A stretch of DNA of 64,000 bases, from positions 62,001 to 126,000 of the forward strand of contig CANNGH010000001.1 in NCBI GenBank assembly GCA_947504115.1, in the 5' to 3' direction. Both the position numbers and the translations under genes were made by a program. The notes under the pieces are model-generated. The model did no database searches. It worked only from the letters and a program-made list of their open reading frames with translations, and was not told where the DNA came from. Of this stretch, positions 51,708 to 60,885 are shown piece by piece. Positions within the stretch are counted from its first letter, which is position 1, and each line of letters starts with the position of its first letter. The DNA is from an uncultured Sedimentitalea sp. (GTDB lineage Bacteria > Pseudomonadota > Alphaproteobacteria > Rhodobacterales > Rhodobacteraceae).

Positions 51708-53317
51708 TTTCTCATCCACTGATAAAGCCATGTCTCGGTCAGATCGCGACCGTAGCCGGACAAATAGCCCTTCATTTCCACAACAGCCCCTGCTGCAGAC
51801 TCGGCCTCGACGACCAACCGCCACGTGTCGGTGCCACTGATCCGGCTTGATACGACCTCGGTCAGGGTTCCGTTCGTGACGGTGACATGGGGCGTAACGT
51901 CCGCATCGGCGGGAAGTTCCCTCAACAGACCTCCACCGAAGTCGATGACGAATTTCCGCCGACCGTTCTTGCCTTCAACGCCGGCGACGCCGCCTTCTCC
52001 CACACGTGTGCGCAAGACACGCGCACGTTGCGGGTGGGCATCGCCCGGCGGATTCATCCCCCAATGCAGGCGATACGCCACTTCCAGTTCATCCCCGGCT
52101 TTTGTCACCCCATCGGGAATCCAGAAAGCGACGATATTGTCATTGCCCTCCAGCTTTGAGGGAATCTCGACCAGACGAACGGTTCCCTTCCCCCAATCAC
52201 CCAGCGGTTCGACAATGAGCGACGGGCGCTTTTCGTAATGCGCCTGCGCATCCAGATAATCGTCAAAGCGCCGGCTGCGCTGCACCAGCCCGAACGAGGC
52301 CGGATCCTGCGCGCCAAGGTAGGAACTGGACAGATGCGGCGGATTGTTGAGCGGGCGATAGAATGTCTCGCCGGCGCGCGTGTTGAGGATCAGCGCTTCG
52401 CTGTCATGCACGGCGCTGCGGAAGTCGTCGAATTCGTCCGGATCGCTGCCGCCAAACAGGAACATGGATGTGATCGGGGCAATGCCGATCTGCGCGATGT
52501 CGTTGCGCAGGAACAGGCGCGCGGTGACGTCGACGATCGTCGTGTCACCGGGCTGTACGACAAAGCGGTATGCCCCGGTCACCGACGGACTGGTCAGCGC
52601 GGCATAGATCACGACAGAGTCCGATCCCGGTTCCGGTCGTTCCAGCCAGAACTCGGAAAACATCGGAAATTCCTCGGCGGAGGAATGGCCGGTATTGACG
52701 GCAAGCCCGCGCGCGCTCAGCCCATAGACGTTTTCGCTGCCAAGCGCCCGGAAATAGCTCGCGCCCAGAAAGGCGATCAGTTCGTCGAACCGATCCGCCC
52801 TGTTCAATGGCGACAGAAGACGGAAACCGGCGACACCGGGCAGTTCGGCATCCGCCGGTATTTTCTCGGCAATACCCTCGCCGAATTCGAAATCGGACGT
52901 GGAAAAGACAAGCGGTGCCACCTGTCCGTCCACAATTTCGTGAATCGCGACCGGCTCCTTGAACAGCCAGCCAAGATGGAAGGCTTGCAGGCGAAAGATT
53001 TGCGATTCGTCCTGCCAGCGCGACCGGTCGCGCCGGTAGCGGATCATCTGATAACCGTCGTAATCGAGATTGGTCCAAAACCCTTCAACAAGCTTGGGCT
53101 GCTGATACGGCTGCTTGCTCAGCGAACGCATGCGATCAGTCAGGCTATCGTAGCTGAAAGGAGCGATCCCGGCGCTTGCGGTCGTTTGTCCCGTTGTTCC
53201 GTTCGCGGCGAAAAGGGCCGATGCCGCCACAGATGCAGAAAGCGCAGCAAGAAAGCCGCGCCGACCCAAATACCCGGTTCCCGAAGCAAAGCCCCGGGAA
53301 TTATTCAATTTTCGCAC
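51704..53317 (-). CDS. opgG: Periplasmic glucan biosynthesis protein OpgG (Tat signal)
   Basis: Periplasmic protein needed for the release and branching of glucans. From GTG 53317 the product is 537 residues and begins RKLNNSRGFASG with a twin-arginine signal GRRGFLAALSASVAASALF. The mature part begins near GIAPFSYDSLTDRMRSLSK with YQQPKLVEGFWTNLDYD, typical of OpgG/OpgD. GTG is chosen because GGAGATG precedes it and codons upstream are unlike the family. It is the first gene of opgG-opgI-opgH-opgC. Confidence 0.9.
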   Translation of the reverse strand: MRKLNNSRGFASGTGYLGRRGFLAALSASVAASALFAANGTTGQTTASAGIAPFSYDSLTDRMRSLSKQPYQQPKLVEGFWTNLDYDGYQMIRYRRDRSRWQDESQIFRLQAFHLGWLFKEPVAIHEIVDGQVAPLVFSTSDFEFGEGIAEKIPADAELPGVAGFRLLSPLNRADRFDELIAFLGASYFRALGSENVYGLSARGLAVNTGHSSAEEFPMFSEFWLERPEPGSDSVVIYAALTSPSVTGAYRFVVQPGDTTIVDVTARLFLRNDIAQIGIAPITSMFLFGGSDPDEFDDFRSAVHDSEALILNTRAGETFYRPLNNPPHLSSSYLGAQDPASFGLVQRSRRFDDYLDAQAHYEKRPSLIVEPLGDWGKGTVRLVEIPSKLEGNDNIVAFWIPDGVTKAGDELEVAYRLHWGMNPPGDAHPQRARVLRTRVGEGGVAGVEGKNGRRKFVIDFGGGLLRELPADADVTPHVTVTNGTLTEVVSSRISGTDTWRLVVEAESAAGAVVEMKGYLSGYGRDLTETWLYQWMRK

Positions 53318-53541
53318 CTGGCATCTCCAGCAGTCTTTGCGCCACAAGCCAATAAAGGGCAAACGCGGACGTCTGCAATGGGCGGCCGCGCGCCGATGGC
53401 AACATCTTGCCGCATCTGCGGCGGCTTCAGTGTCCGGAGGGAGCCCCGTTCGGGGCCGATGCAATGTCGATTCGACCCATTGCGAAACCTTTTCCCGACG
53501 GCGCCGGCCCTTGAAATTGCTCACCCGATCCGCAAGGTGGC

Positions 53542-55116
53542 ATGATGACCGACATGTCCCAAGCCGAGATCATCGCATTTCTGTCGGACGGCGCCAACCT
53601 GCGCGGCCACGCGCCCGTCAAGGTGATACGCACGCATGGCGCGATCGTGTTCCTGAGCGGCAAGGATGCCTACAAGATCAAGCGCGATGTGCGCTATGAC
53701 TATCTTGATTTCTCGACCCTGCAAAAGCGCCGCGCGATGCTGCTGCGCGAGCTTGAGTTGAACGCGGTAACGGCCCCTTCGATCTATCGCGATGTGATCG
53801 CCGTGACGCGCGATGCGGCGGGGCGATTGCGTCTCGGTGGGGAGGGTGAGGTTGTGGAATGGGTGCTGCGCATGCGCCGGTTCGAGGCCGCCGACGAGCT
53901 CGACAAGGTCGCCGGGCGCGGCGCGCTGGATGACGCGGTGGCCGACGCCTTGGGCACGGTTGTCGCACGCTATCACGCACAAACCGCTTCGCGCGTCGAT
54001 CTGTCCGGCTCGGGCCTGATCGGGGCCGTTCTGGAGCAGTTGAACACGGCCTTTGCCAAGATGACGCCCGATCTGGGCGCCGATCTTGTGTCGCGGTTTC
54101 GCTCGACCGCCGACCGCGTCTTTCATCGTGCCGTCCCCATCCTGGAGACGCGCGCGAACGAGGGCCATGTCCGGCGCTGCCACGGCGATCTTCACCTGCG
54201 CAACATCGTCCTGATCGACGGCACCCCGATGCTGTTCGATGCGCTGGAATTCGACGAAACGCTCGGCACCTGCGACGTGCTTTACGATCTGGCGTTTCTG
54301 CTGATGGACCTGCGGCACGAGGGCCTGTACCGTGCGGCGGGTCGCGTTCTGAACAGTTATCTGTTTCATGCGAACGATATGGCTCCTTACGCGGGCCTGG
54401 CGCTCTTGCCGCTGTTTCAAAGCCTGCGTGCCGGGGTCCGGGCGATGGTGGCGGTGCAGGCGGCGCGGCTCGACCCGAATGACGACCGGCTTTTGCCGGG
54501 GGCGCGTGCGTATCTGCGCGAGGCGCTTGCATATCTCGATCCCGCCCCGGCCCGATTGATCGCAATCGGCGGGCGGTCGGGCACCGGCAAGACCGTGCTG
54601 GCCGCATCGCTTGCCCACCAGATCGGCGCGCCGCCGGGGGCCGTGCATCTGCGCAGCGATCTTGAGCGCAAGGCACTGTGCGGCGTCTCGCCGCTCACCC
54701 GTCTGCCGGAATCGGCCTATGACCCCGAGGTCAGCGCGCGTGTCCACGATGCCATGCGCACCAGGGCGCGCGTCATCCTGTCGGCTGGCCACAGCGTGAT
54801 ACTCGATGCGACATGGCTGAACCGGGATGAACGCGCCCGTCTGCCCGATCTCGCGCGGGACGCTGGCGCGGGGTTCACCGGCATCTGGCTGCGGGCCGAT
54901 ACGGCGGTTCTTGAAAGGCGCGTCAGCACCCGGATCGGGGACGCGTCGGATGCGGACGCGTCCGTTGTGCGTCGGCAGGTCGATCCGGCGGACGATCCGG
55001 CCTCATGGCTGCAGATCGACGCGTCGGGCGACAAGGACACCACATGCACGCAGGCGCAAAGACTGCTTTCCGACCCATCTGACGCGACCGACCCGAACAC
55101 ATCGCCGGATGGCTGA
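53542..55116 (+). CDS. Two-domain kinase: aminoglycoside-phosphotransferase-like plus AAA P-loop
   Basis: A 524-residue protein. Residues 1 to about 330 are a protein-kinase/aminoglycoside-phosphotransferase-like domain: GHVRRCHGDLHLRNIVLIDG catalytic loop, LFDALEFDETLGTCDVLYDL metal-binding region. Residues about 335-510 are a P-loop NTPase with Walker A AIGGRSGTGKTVLAASLA and later DATWLNRDERARLP. The combination is common in proteobacteria; substrate unknown, possibly a small-molecule kinase. Divergent from opgG with a 224-base gap. The second Met at 53545 is an equal start. Confidence 0.85.
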   Translation: MMTDMSQAEIIAFLSDGANLRGHAPVKVIRTHGAIVFLSGKDAYKIKRDVRYDYLDFSTLQKRRAMLLRELELNAVTAPSIYRDVIAVTRDAAGRLRLGGEGEVVEWVLRMRRFEAADELDKVAGRGALDDAVADALGTVVARYHAQTASRVDLSGSGLIGAVLEQLNTAFAKMTPDLGADLVSRFRSTADRVFHRAVPILETRANEGHVRRCHGDLHLRNIVLIDGTPMLFDALEFDETLGTCDVLYDLAFLLMDLRHEGLYRAAGRVLNSYLFHANDMAPYAGLALLPLFQSLRAGVRAMVAVQAARLDPNDDRLLPGARAYLREALAYLDPAPARLIAIGGRSGTGKTVLAASLAHQIGAPPGAVHLRSDLERKALCGVSPLTRLPESAYDPEVSARVHDAMRTRARVILSAGHSVILDATWLNRDERARLPDLARDAGAGFTGIWLRADTAVLERRVSTRIGDASDADASVVRRQVDPADDPASWLQIDASGDKDTTCTQAQRLLSDPSDATDPNTSPDG

Positions 55117-55211
55117 TCGGAGAACAGGCGAGGGAACGGTCCGGCTTTTGTCGCAGCGTCGCGTTGTTCACGACAGGTCTGCACCATTGACTGCCGGACA
55201 TGACTGTCCCC

Positions 55212-56045
55212 TTACCCGTCTTTGCCGACACCGTTGTCGCGGATCATATGCTCTGCCGAGGGGAAATCACGATTGCGCACCTCCGTCGCATAGGCGCTGA
55301 TCGCGCTGGCGGCCTCGGCAGCGAGATGGGCGTAACGTTTCACGAAATTCGGCCGGAACGCATCGAACAGCCCCAGCATGTCGTCCATCACCAGGATCTG
55401 TCCGTCGCAGCCAACCGACGCGCCGATGCCGATCGTCGGAATTTCAAGGTCCTGTGTGATTTCATCCGCCAGGCTGGCGACGAGCTTTTCCAGCACGACG
55501 GAAAAGGCCCCGGCCTCCTGCACGGCGCGGGCATCGGCAAGGATCCGGTCACGGTCCGGACCTCTGCCCTGCACCTTGTATCCGCCCAGCGTGTTGACGG
55601 ATTGCGGGGTCAGGCCGACATGGCCCATGACGGGAATGCCCCGGTCCACCAGAAACCGGATGGTCGCAGCCATGTGCCGTCCGCCTTCCAGCTTGACCGC
55701 CCCGGCCCCGGTTTCGGCCATCAGGCGCGCGGCATTGCGGAACGCCTGTTCGGGACTGTCCTCGAAACTGCCGAAGGGCATGTCCACCACCATCAACGCC
55801 CGGCTCAGCCCGCGCGCCACGGCCTGACCGTGCAGGATCATCATGTCGAGCGTCACCGGCAGCGTCGATGGCAACCCGTGCAGCACCATGCCGACGCTGT
55901 CCCCGACCAGCACCAGATCGCATTCGGCATCGGCCCATTGCGCCACGGGCGTGGTATAGGCGGTCAGGCAGACCAGCGGGGTCTGGCCTTTGCGGGCGCG
56001 GATATCGTTGGGGGTCAGGGCGGTTTGCGGGGCGGGTCGGCTCAT
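55212..56045 (-). CDS. panB: 3-methyl-2-oxobutanoate hydroxymethyltransferase
   Basis: First committed step of pantothenate synthesis. The 277-residue TIM-barrel protein has [34 protein letters not shown], the catalytic region [15 protein letters not shown] and [16 protein letters not shown] at 56045 has no clear Shine-Dalgarno, only CGATGTCG-type sequence. panC is not next to it in this window, an unusual feature. The stop is 96 bases from the convergent kinase gene. Confidence 0.94.
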   Translation of the reverse strand: MSRPAPQTALTPNDIRARKGQTPLVCLTAYTTPVAQWADAECDLVLVGDSVGMVLHGLPSTLPVTLDMMILHGQAVARGLSRALMVVDMPFGSFEDSPEQAFRNAARLMAETGAGAVKLEGGRHMAATIRFLVDRGIPVMGHVGLTPQSVNTLGGYKVQGRGPDRDRILADARAVQEAGAFSVVLEKLVASLADEITQDLEIPTIGIGASVGCDGQILVMDDMLGLFDAFRPNFVKRYAHLAAEAASAISAYATEVRNRDFPSAEHMIRDNGVGKDG

Positions 56046-56221
56046 GTCACTGCTCCATTCGGATCGGATCGGGCGGTCGGCGATGCGGGCATCTGCCACC
56101 GCATCCCGAACGCCGGGGTTCGACAGCATCCTGCCCGATCCCGACGCCAACAGGAAGACATGTCCGCGCCGCCCCCCCCGCGCCGCATCTGTGCATACGT
56201 CAGCAAAGCTTCGGCATGCGA

Positions 56222-56797
56222 TCAAGGCGCTTCGGAACCGGTCCATCGGTTTGCCGAGGGCGCAGAAATCGCCAGAAGGTCAATCGCGCGGGCCGCGATC
56301 TGATCGACGATTTCCGACACGCTCTGCGGTTTGAGGTAAAACGCCGGCACGGGCGGCAAAAGGATAGCGCCCATTTCCGTGGCGGCAGTCATGTTGCGCA
56401 GATGGGCGAGCGTCAGGGGCGCTTCCCGTGTCAGCAGGATCAGGCGACGGCGTTCCTTCAACTGGACGCTTGCGGATCGTGTCAGCAGGTTGTCGTCCAG
56501 CCCGTGCGCGATCGCGGCCAGCGTGCGCATGGAGCAGGGCGCGACGATCATGCCGGCCACGGGAACCGAGCCGGAGGCGATGCTGGCGCCGATATTGCCG
56601 TTGTCATGATATCGGGTCGCCAGGGCACGCAATTCGTCCTGCGCGCCCGGTCCGCATTCCTCGGCCAGTGTGCGCGTGGCGGCGGCGCTGGTCACGATGT
56701 CGATCTCGGCTCCCATCCCGGCCAACCGGCGTGCGACCGAAAGGCCCAGAGCGGCGCCGGATGCCCCTGCGACGCCCAGAACGACGCGCGCGCTCAT
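56222..56797 (-). CDS. ubiX: Flavin prenyltransferase
   Basis: Makes prenylated FMN, the cofactor of UbiD. 191 residues, with [19 protein letters not shown], the active-site [20 protein letters not shown] and [19 protein letters not shown]. Its ATG overlaps the ubiD stop (ATGA), so ubiD-ubiX form an operon. It supports decarboxylation in ubiquinone biosynthesis. Confidence 0.94.
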   Translation of the reverse strand: MSARVVLGVAGASGAALGLSVARRLAGMGAEIDIVTSAAATRTLAEECGPGAQDELRALATRYHDNGNIGASIASGSVPVAGMIVAPCSMRTLAAIAHGLDDNLLTRSASVQLKERRRLILLTREAPLTLAHLRNMTAATEMGAILLPPVPAFYLKPQSVSEIVDQIAARAIDLLAISAPSANRWTGSEAP

Positions 56798-58302
56798 GAC
56801 GCGAAGTCCGGCATCACGCGCGACAGCAGGTCTGCGGCAAAGGCGGCATCCTTGGGGGCGGTTTTCATCACCTCGCCCCATTGCCTGCTGGTTTCGCTTT
56901 CGATCTTGACGGTGGCATCTATGCCCATCTTGCCCGCCAGTCCCGCCCGAGGAGACGCGAAGTCAAGGTAATCCATCGGCGTGTTTTCGATCAGCATCAC
57001 ATCGCGCGCGGGATCCATCCGCGTGGCCAGCGCCCAGGCGATATCGTCCCAGTTCGCAGGATCCAGATCCGAATCCACCACCACGATCATCTTGGTATAG
57101 CTGAATTGCGGCAACATCCCCCAAAGCGCCATCATCACCCGGCGCGCCTGACCGGGATAGCGTTTGTCGATACTGACCACCGCCATCCGGTACGAGCAGG
57201 CCGCGGGCGGCAGCCACAGGTCGCGGAGCTCGGGGATCTGGGCGCGGATCGTGGGCAGCGCCAACCGGTTGAACACCTCGCCGATGATCGCAGGCTCGTC
57301 CGGTGGGCGGCCGGTATAGGTGGACAGGTAGATCGGGGCCTGCCGTTGGGTGATCGCGGTCACCTGCATCACGGGAAACGGCTCGGCCTTGTTGTAATAT
57401 CCGGTATGATCGCCGAACGGTCCTTCGGGCGCCAGTTCGGTGGGCGACACCCAGCCCTCCAGCACGATCTCGGCCTCGGCGGGCACCATCAGGTCCACCG
57501 TTTTCGCGGCCACAAGGCGCGGGCGCGTGCCGTTCAGCGCGCCTGCGAAGGTCAGTTCGGACACGGTTTCGGGCAAGGGTAGCGCGGCGGACAGCAGCGT
57601 GGCCGGGTCTGCGCCCAGAACGATGGCCACCGGCGTCGCCTCGCCCTGACGCGTCCAACTGCGATGATGGGCGGCGCCGCCGCGATGGGGCAGCCAGCGC
57701 ATGATCACCTTGTCGCGTGACAGAACCTGTGCGCGGTAGATGCCGGCATTGTAACGGCCGATATCGGTTGCCGCCGATCCGTGCGGGCGCGTGATCACCA
57801 CGGGCCATGTGATCAGCGGCCCGGCATCGTCCGGCCAATGCGTCTGCACGGGGATGGCCGACAGGTCCACTTGCGCGCCCTCCAGAAACCGGTCGTGAAC
57901 CGATGCCGATCCGGCGATCCGGGGGCGTGTCGCCAATGCCGCCTTCAGCATCGGCCAGCGCGACAAGGCATCACGCAGCCCGCCCGGCGGCGAGGGCGAG
58001 CGCAGCGCGGCCAGGAACGCCCCCAGATCATCCAGCCGGTCCAGCGTGACGCCCAGACCTGCAGCGACCCGTTCGGGCGTGCCGAAAAGATTGGTGACGA
58101 CCGGCATATCCGACGTCGCCCCACCATCCAGAACCGGTTGATCGAAGCGCAGGACCGGACCGCCCCGTTCCAGGACGGCGCGATGCACGGCCGTCATCTG
58201 ATGCCGGAGCGAAACCCTGTCCGGGACGCTCTGGTATTGGCCCGCATTGGCGCACCAGTCGAGAAAGCTGCGCAGGCTGGGATGGGGCGGCAAGACACGC
58301 AC
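56794..58302 (-). CDS. ubiD: 4-hydroxy-3-polyprenylbenzoate decarboxylase
   Basis: Prenyl-FMN-dependent decarboxylase of ubiquinone synthesis. The 502-residue protein begins at a GTG (58302) and has the UbiD signatures DIGRYNAGIYRAQVLSRDK, APEGPFGDHTGYY (catalytic Glu), SPTELAPEG and KRYPGQARRVMMALWGM. The length fits the family. Divergent from ubiT across a 135-base gap that has an FNR-like box; it may share that control. Confidence 0.93.
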   Translation of the reverse strand: MRVLPPHPSLRSFLDWCANAGQYQSVPDRVSLRHQMTAVHRAVLERGGPVLRFDQPVLDGGATSDMPVVTNLFGTPERVAAGLGVTLDRLDDLGAFLAALRSPSPPGGLRDALSRWPMLKAALATRPRIAGSASVHDRFLEGAQVDLSAIPVQTHWPDDAGPLITWPVVITRPHGSAATDIGRYNAGIYRAQVLSRDKVIMRWLPHRGGAAHHRSWTRQGEATPVAIVLGADPATLLSAALPLPETVSELTFAGALNGTRPRLVAAKTVDLMVPAEAEIVLEGWVSPTELAPEGPFGDHTGYYNKAEPFPVMQVTAITQRQAPIYLSTYTGRPPDEPAIIGEVFNRLALPTIRAQIPELRDLWLPPAACSYRMAVVSIDKRYPGQARRVMMALWGMLPQFSYTKMIVVVDSDLDPANWDDIAWALATRMDPARDVMLIENTPMDYLDFASPRAGLAGKMGIDATVKIESETSRQWGEVMKTAPKDAAFAADLLSRVMPDFAS

Positions 58303-58358
58303 GGGATTTCCTGTCAGGCGAATTGACCCGCATCTATCAGCAAAAAACCGAAGCCAAA

Positions 58359-58400
58359 TTGACGAATGTCAATTTATCGTCGTCTTCGCGCGATTACGGT
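58359..58400 (+). promoter_or_regulatory. FNR/Dnr-like box and class II promoter for ubiT
   Basis: TTGACGAATGTCAA (58359-58372) is a perfect TTGAC-N4-GTCAA palindrome, the Dnr/FnrL-type variant of the FNR consensus TTGAT-N4-ATCAA. A -10 candidate TACGGT is at 58395-58400, which puts the start near 58407 and the box centre at -41.5. That is the position for a class II FNR-activated promoter. The box lies 57 bases from the ubiD start, so it may also act on that side, where TAGATG is at the mirror -10 position. Confidence 0.7.
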
Positions 58401-58437
58401 GAGGGCAGATGCGCAAACCGGATCAAAGGAGCGCCGC

Positions 58438-58980
58438 ATGTCCGATCCATCCCAGCAGATCCCGCAATTGCCGGCGGTACTGGTCTTTCCGTTGCGGGCC
58501 ATGCCCCTTGCGCCGTTGTCGATGTCGCTGACGGCGATCTCGCGCAGCATCGCCCGGCGGCATCCCGGCCTTTTCCGCAGACTTGGAGAGTATTGCCATA
58601 CCCGATACGTGCTGGACCCGACCGATCTGCCATTTGTCATCGTTCTTGATCCCGGTGGCGGCGCGCCGCGTGTTGCGCTGACGCGGGGGCGGGGGGACGG
58701 CACGGCGCGTATCGCAGGATCGCTGGCGGCGCTTCTCGGGATGGTGCATGGCGCATATGACGGCGACGCATTGTTCTTCTCGCGCGATCTGGTGATCGAG
58801 GGCGATACCTCGGCCGCGCTGGCGCTGCGCAATGCCATCGATGATGCCGAACTGGATCTGTCGCAGGAGATCGCGCGGCTTTGCGGGCCGATGCAAGGAC
58901 CGCTCCGGCGGTTCGTCGCGTTGCTGGAACGACAGAGCGGCGTCAGCCTGACCCGCGCGGCGGAGGGGACTGCATGGTGA
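58438..58980 (+). CDS. ubiT: SCP2-domain protein UbiT (oxygen-independent ubiquinone synthesis)
   Basis: A 180-residue protein with an SCP2 lipid-binding domain, the accessory factor of the oxygen-independent ubiquinone pathway; it is thought to bind the quinone precursors. Visible: SMSLTAISRSIARRHPGLFR near the start, DPTDLPFVIVLDPGGGAPR, and GAYDGDALFFSRDLVIEGDTS (the last 12 residues are the SCP2 core). ATG 58438 is 12 bases past AAAGGAG; the frame is open to 58366 but that would run over the promoter. Its stop overlaps ubiU (TGATG). Confidence 0.9.
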   Translation: MSDPSQQIPQLPAVLVFPLRAMPLAPLSMSLTAISRSIARRHPGLFRRLGEYCHTRYVLDPTDLPFVIVLDPGGGAPRVALTRGRGDGTARIAGSLAALLGMVHGAYDGDALFFSRDLVIEGDTSAALALRNAIDDAELDLSQEIARLCGPMQGPLRRFVALLERQSGVSLTRAAEGTAW

Positions 58981-59957
58981 TGGAGATCGTCTGTCCGGCG
59001 GGCACGCCCGCATCCTTGCGCGCCGCGGTCACTGCCGGTGCCCACACGGTCTATTGCGGTTTCGCGGACGAGACCAACGCGCGCAACTTTCCGGGCCTCA
59101 ATTTCGACCGCGCCGAAATGCGCGAAGGGATCGCCTTCGCCCACGACCACGGCGCAAAGGTGCTGATTGCGATCAACACCTTTCCCCGCGCGGGCGACGA
59201 GGCGCTGTGGCACCGTGCCGTGGCCGATGCCGAAAGCTGCGGCGCCGACGCGGTCATTCTGGCCGATCTGGGCCTTCTCGATCATGCCGCGCGCCACCAT
59301 TCCGGCCTGCGGCGGCACCTTTCGGTGCAGGCGGCTGCGGCCAATGCCGATGCGGTCAATTTCTATGCCGACACCTTCGGCGTGAAGCGCGTCGTGCTGC
59401 CGCGCGTCCTGTCGGTGCAGGAGATCGCCGCGATCAACGCCGAAACCGACGTCGAGACCGAGGTTTTCGTCTATGGCGGTCTTTGCGTGATGGCCGAGGG
59501 GCGCTGTTCGCTGTCCTCGTATGCCACGGGCCTGTCGCCCAACATGAACGGCGTCTGCTCGCCCGCCAGCCACGTGGAATACCACGACGACAAGGGCGTG
59601 CTGGACGCGCGCCTTGGCGGCTACACGATCCACCGCGTGCAAAAGGGCGAACCGGCGCCCTATCCGACCCTGTGCAAGGGCTGTTTCAGCGCCGGGGACA
59701 AGACCGGGCATCTGTTCGAGGATCCGGTCAGCCTGAATGCCGAACAACTGATTCCGCAATTGCAAAAGGCCGGCGTGACCGCGCTCAAGATCGAGGGGCG
59801 GCAGCGCTCGCGGTCCTATGTGGCGCAAGTGGTGCGCAATTTCCGCGCGGCGGTGGACGCGCTGGAGGCGGGGCTGCCGATGCCGGAAGGGATGCTCGCG
59901 CGGCTTTCCGAAGGGCAGGCGATGACCACGGGCGCATATAAAAAGACATGGAGATAG
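58980..59957 (+). CDS. ubiU: U32-family protein UbiU, oxygen-independent hydroxylation
   Basis: Works with UbiV to hydroxylate the quinone ring without oxygen; binds a 4Fe-4S cluster. 325 residues from the ATG at 58980. The cysteines fall at 169 (GGLCVMAEG), 176 (GRCSLSSY), 193 (GVCSPASH) and 232 (LCKGCFS), the same numbers as in E. coli UbiU. Other conserved parts: MEIVCPAGTPASLRAAV and ARNFPGLNFDRAEMREG. An earlier ATG at 58974 is possible, but the numbering favours 58980. Coupled to ubiT by TGATG. Confidence 0.94.
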   Translation: MEIVCPAGTPASLRAAVTAGAHTVYCGFADETNARNFPGLNFDRAEMREGIAFAHDHGAKVLIAINTFPRAGDEALWHRAVADAESCGADAVILADLGLLDHAARHHSGLRRHLSVQAAAANADAVNFYADTFGVKRVVLPRVLSVQEIAAINAETDVETEVFVYGGLCVMAEGRCSLSSYATGLSPNMNGVCSPASHVEYHDDKGVLDARLGGYTIHRVQKGEPAPYPTLCKGCFSAGDKTGHLFEDPVSLNAEQLIPQLQKAGVTALKIEGRQRSRSYVAQVVRNFRAAVDALEAGLPMPEGMLARLSEGQAMTTGAYKKTWR

Positions 59958-59961
59958 GCGC

Positions 59962-60867
59962 ATGGAATTGACTGTCGGACCTAACCAGTTTTTCTGGTCG
60001 GCGGACGCTTGGACATCGTTCTATCAGGATCTGGCCGCCGCCCCGGTCGACCGGATCGTACTGGGCGAATTGGTCTGCTCCAAACGTCTTCCGTTCTATC
60101 AGGACCGCATTCCCGACGCGATCACAACGCTTCTGGGCGCGGGCAAGGACGTCGCCCTGACCAGCCTCGCGCTGGTGACTCTGAAACGCGAACGCAAGCT
60201 GGCGGGCGAACTGGTCGGGATGGGGGTTGAGGTCGAGGTGAACGACCTGACCGCTCTGGCCCATTTGCCTCAGGGCGCGCCGTTTTCGGTGGGTCCGCTG
60301 GTCAATGTCTATAATGAGGGCACGATTTCATGGCTCGCCGGGCGCGGCGCCACGCGCATCTGCCTGCCGCCCGAATTGCCGCTGGCTTCGGTCGCGACCC
60401 TTGCCAGGGCGGGCGCGGATCTGGGGGTCATAGTCGAGGTCTGGGGCCATGGCCGCCTGCCGCTGGCCATTTCGGGACGCTGCTATCACGCGCGCATGCA
60501 TGGACGCACCAAGGACAATTGCCAGTTCGCCTGCGAAGACGATCCCGACGGGCTGGACGTGCTGACGCTGGAAGGGCAGCCGTTTCTGGCCATGAACGGC
60601 GTGCAGACCCTGTCGGACAGCCATGCCTGCGCGGCCTATCAGATCGACGCGCTGCGCGATGCGGGCGTGGGGGCGCTGCGCCTATCGCCGCAATCCAGGG
60701 GCTTTGACACGATCTGTGGGCTTTACCGGCAGCTTCTGGATGGCGATGTGGACGCCGATCATGTCACGGATGCAATTGGCCGCATTGACCCGAACACGCG
60801 ACTTTCGGATGGTTTCCTGACCGGGGCGCGCGGTGTGGACTGGTCTGGCAAGGCCGCGCATCCCTGA
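59962..60867 (+). CDS. ubiV: U32-family protein UbiV, oxygen-independent hydroxylation
   Basis: Partner of UbiU. 301 residues, with 4Fe-4S cysteines at 39 (GELVCSKRLPF), 174 (SGRCYHARMHG), 187 and 191 (DNCQFACEDD). The spacing 174-187-191 equals the E. coli spacing 180-193-197. Starts four bases after the ubiU stop, so ubiT-ubiU-ubiV is one operon. In Rhodobacter capsulatus and E. coli these proteins are needed for ubiquinone synthesis in the absence of oxygen. Confidence 0.94.
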   Translation: MELTVGPNQFFWSADAWTSFYQDLAAAPVDRIVLGELVCSKRLPFYQDRIPDAITTLLGAGKDVALTSLALVTLKRERKLAGELVGMGVEVEVNDLTALAHLPQGAPFSVGPLVNVYNEGTISWLAGRGATRICLPPELPLASVATLARAGADLGVIVEVWGHGRLPLAISGRCYHARMHGRTKDNCQFACEDDPDGLDVLTLEGQPFLAMNGVQTLSDSHACAAYQIDALRDAGVGALRLSPQSRGFDTICGLYRQLLDGDVDADHVTDAIGRIDPNTRLSDGFLTGARGVDWSGKAAHP

Positions 60868-60885
60868 CAACAAAAAGGAGCGGTC

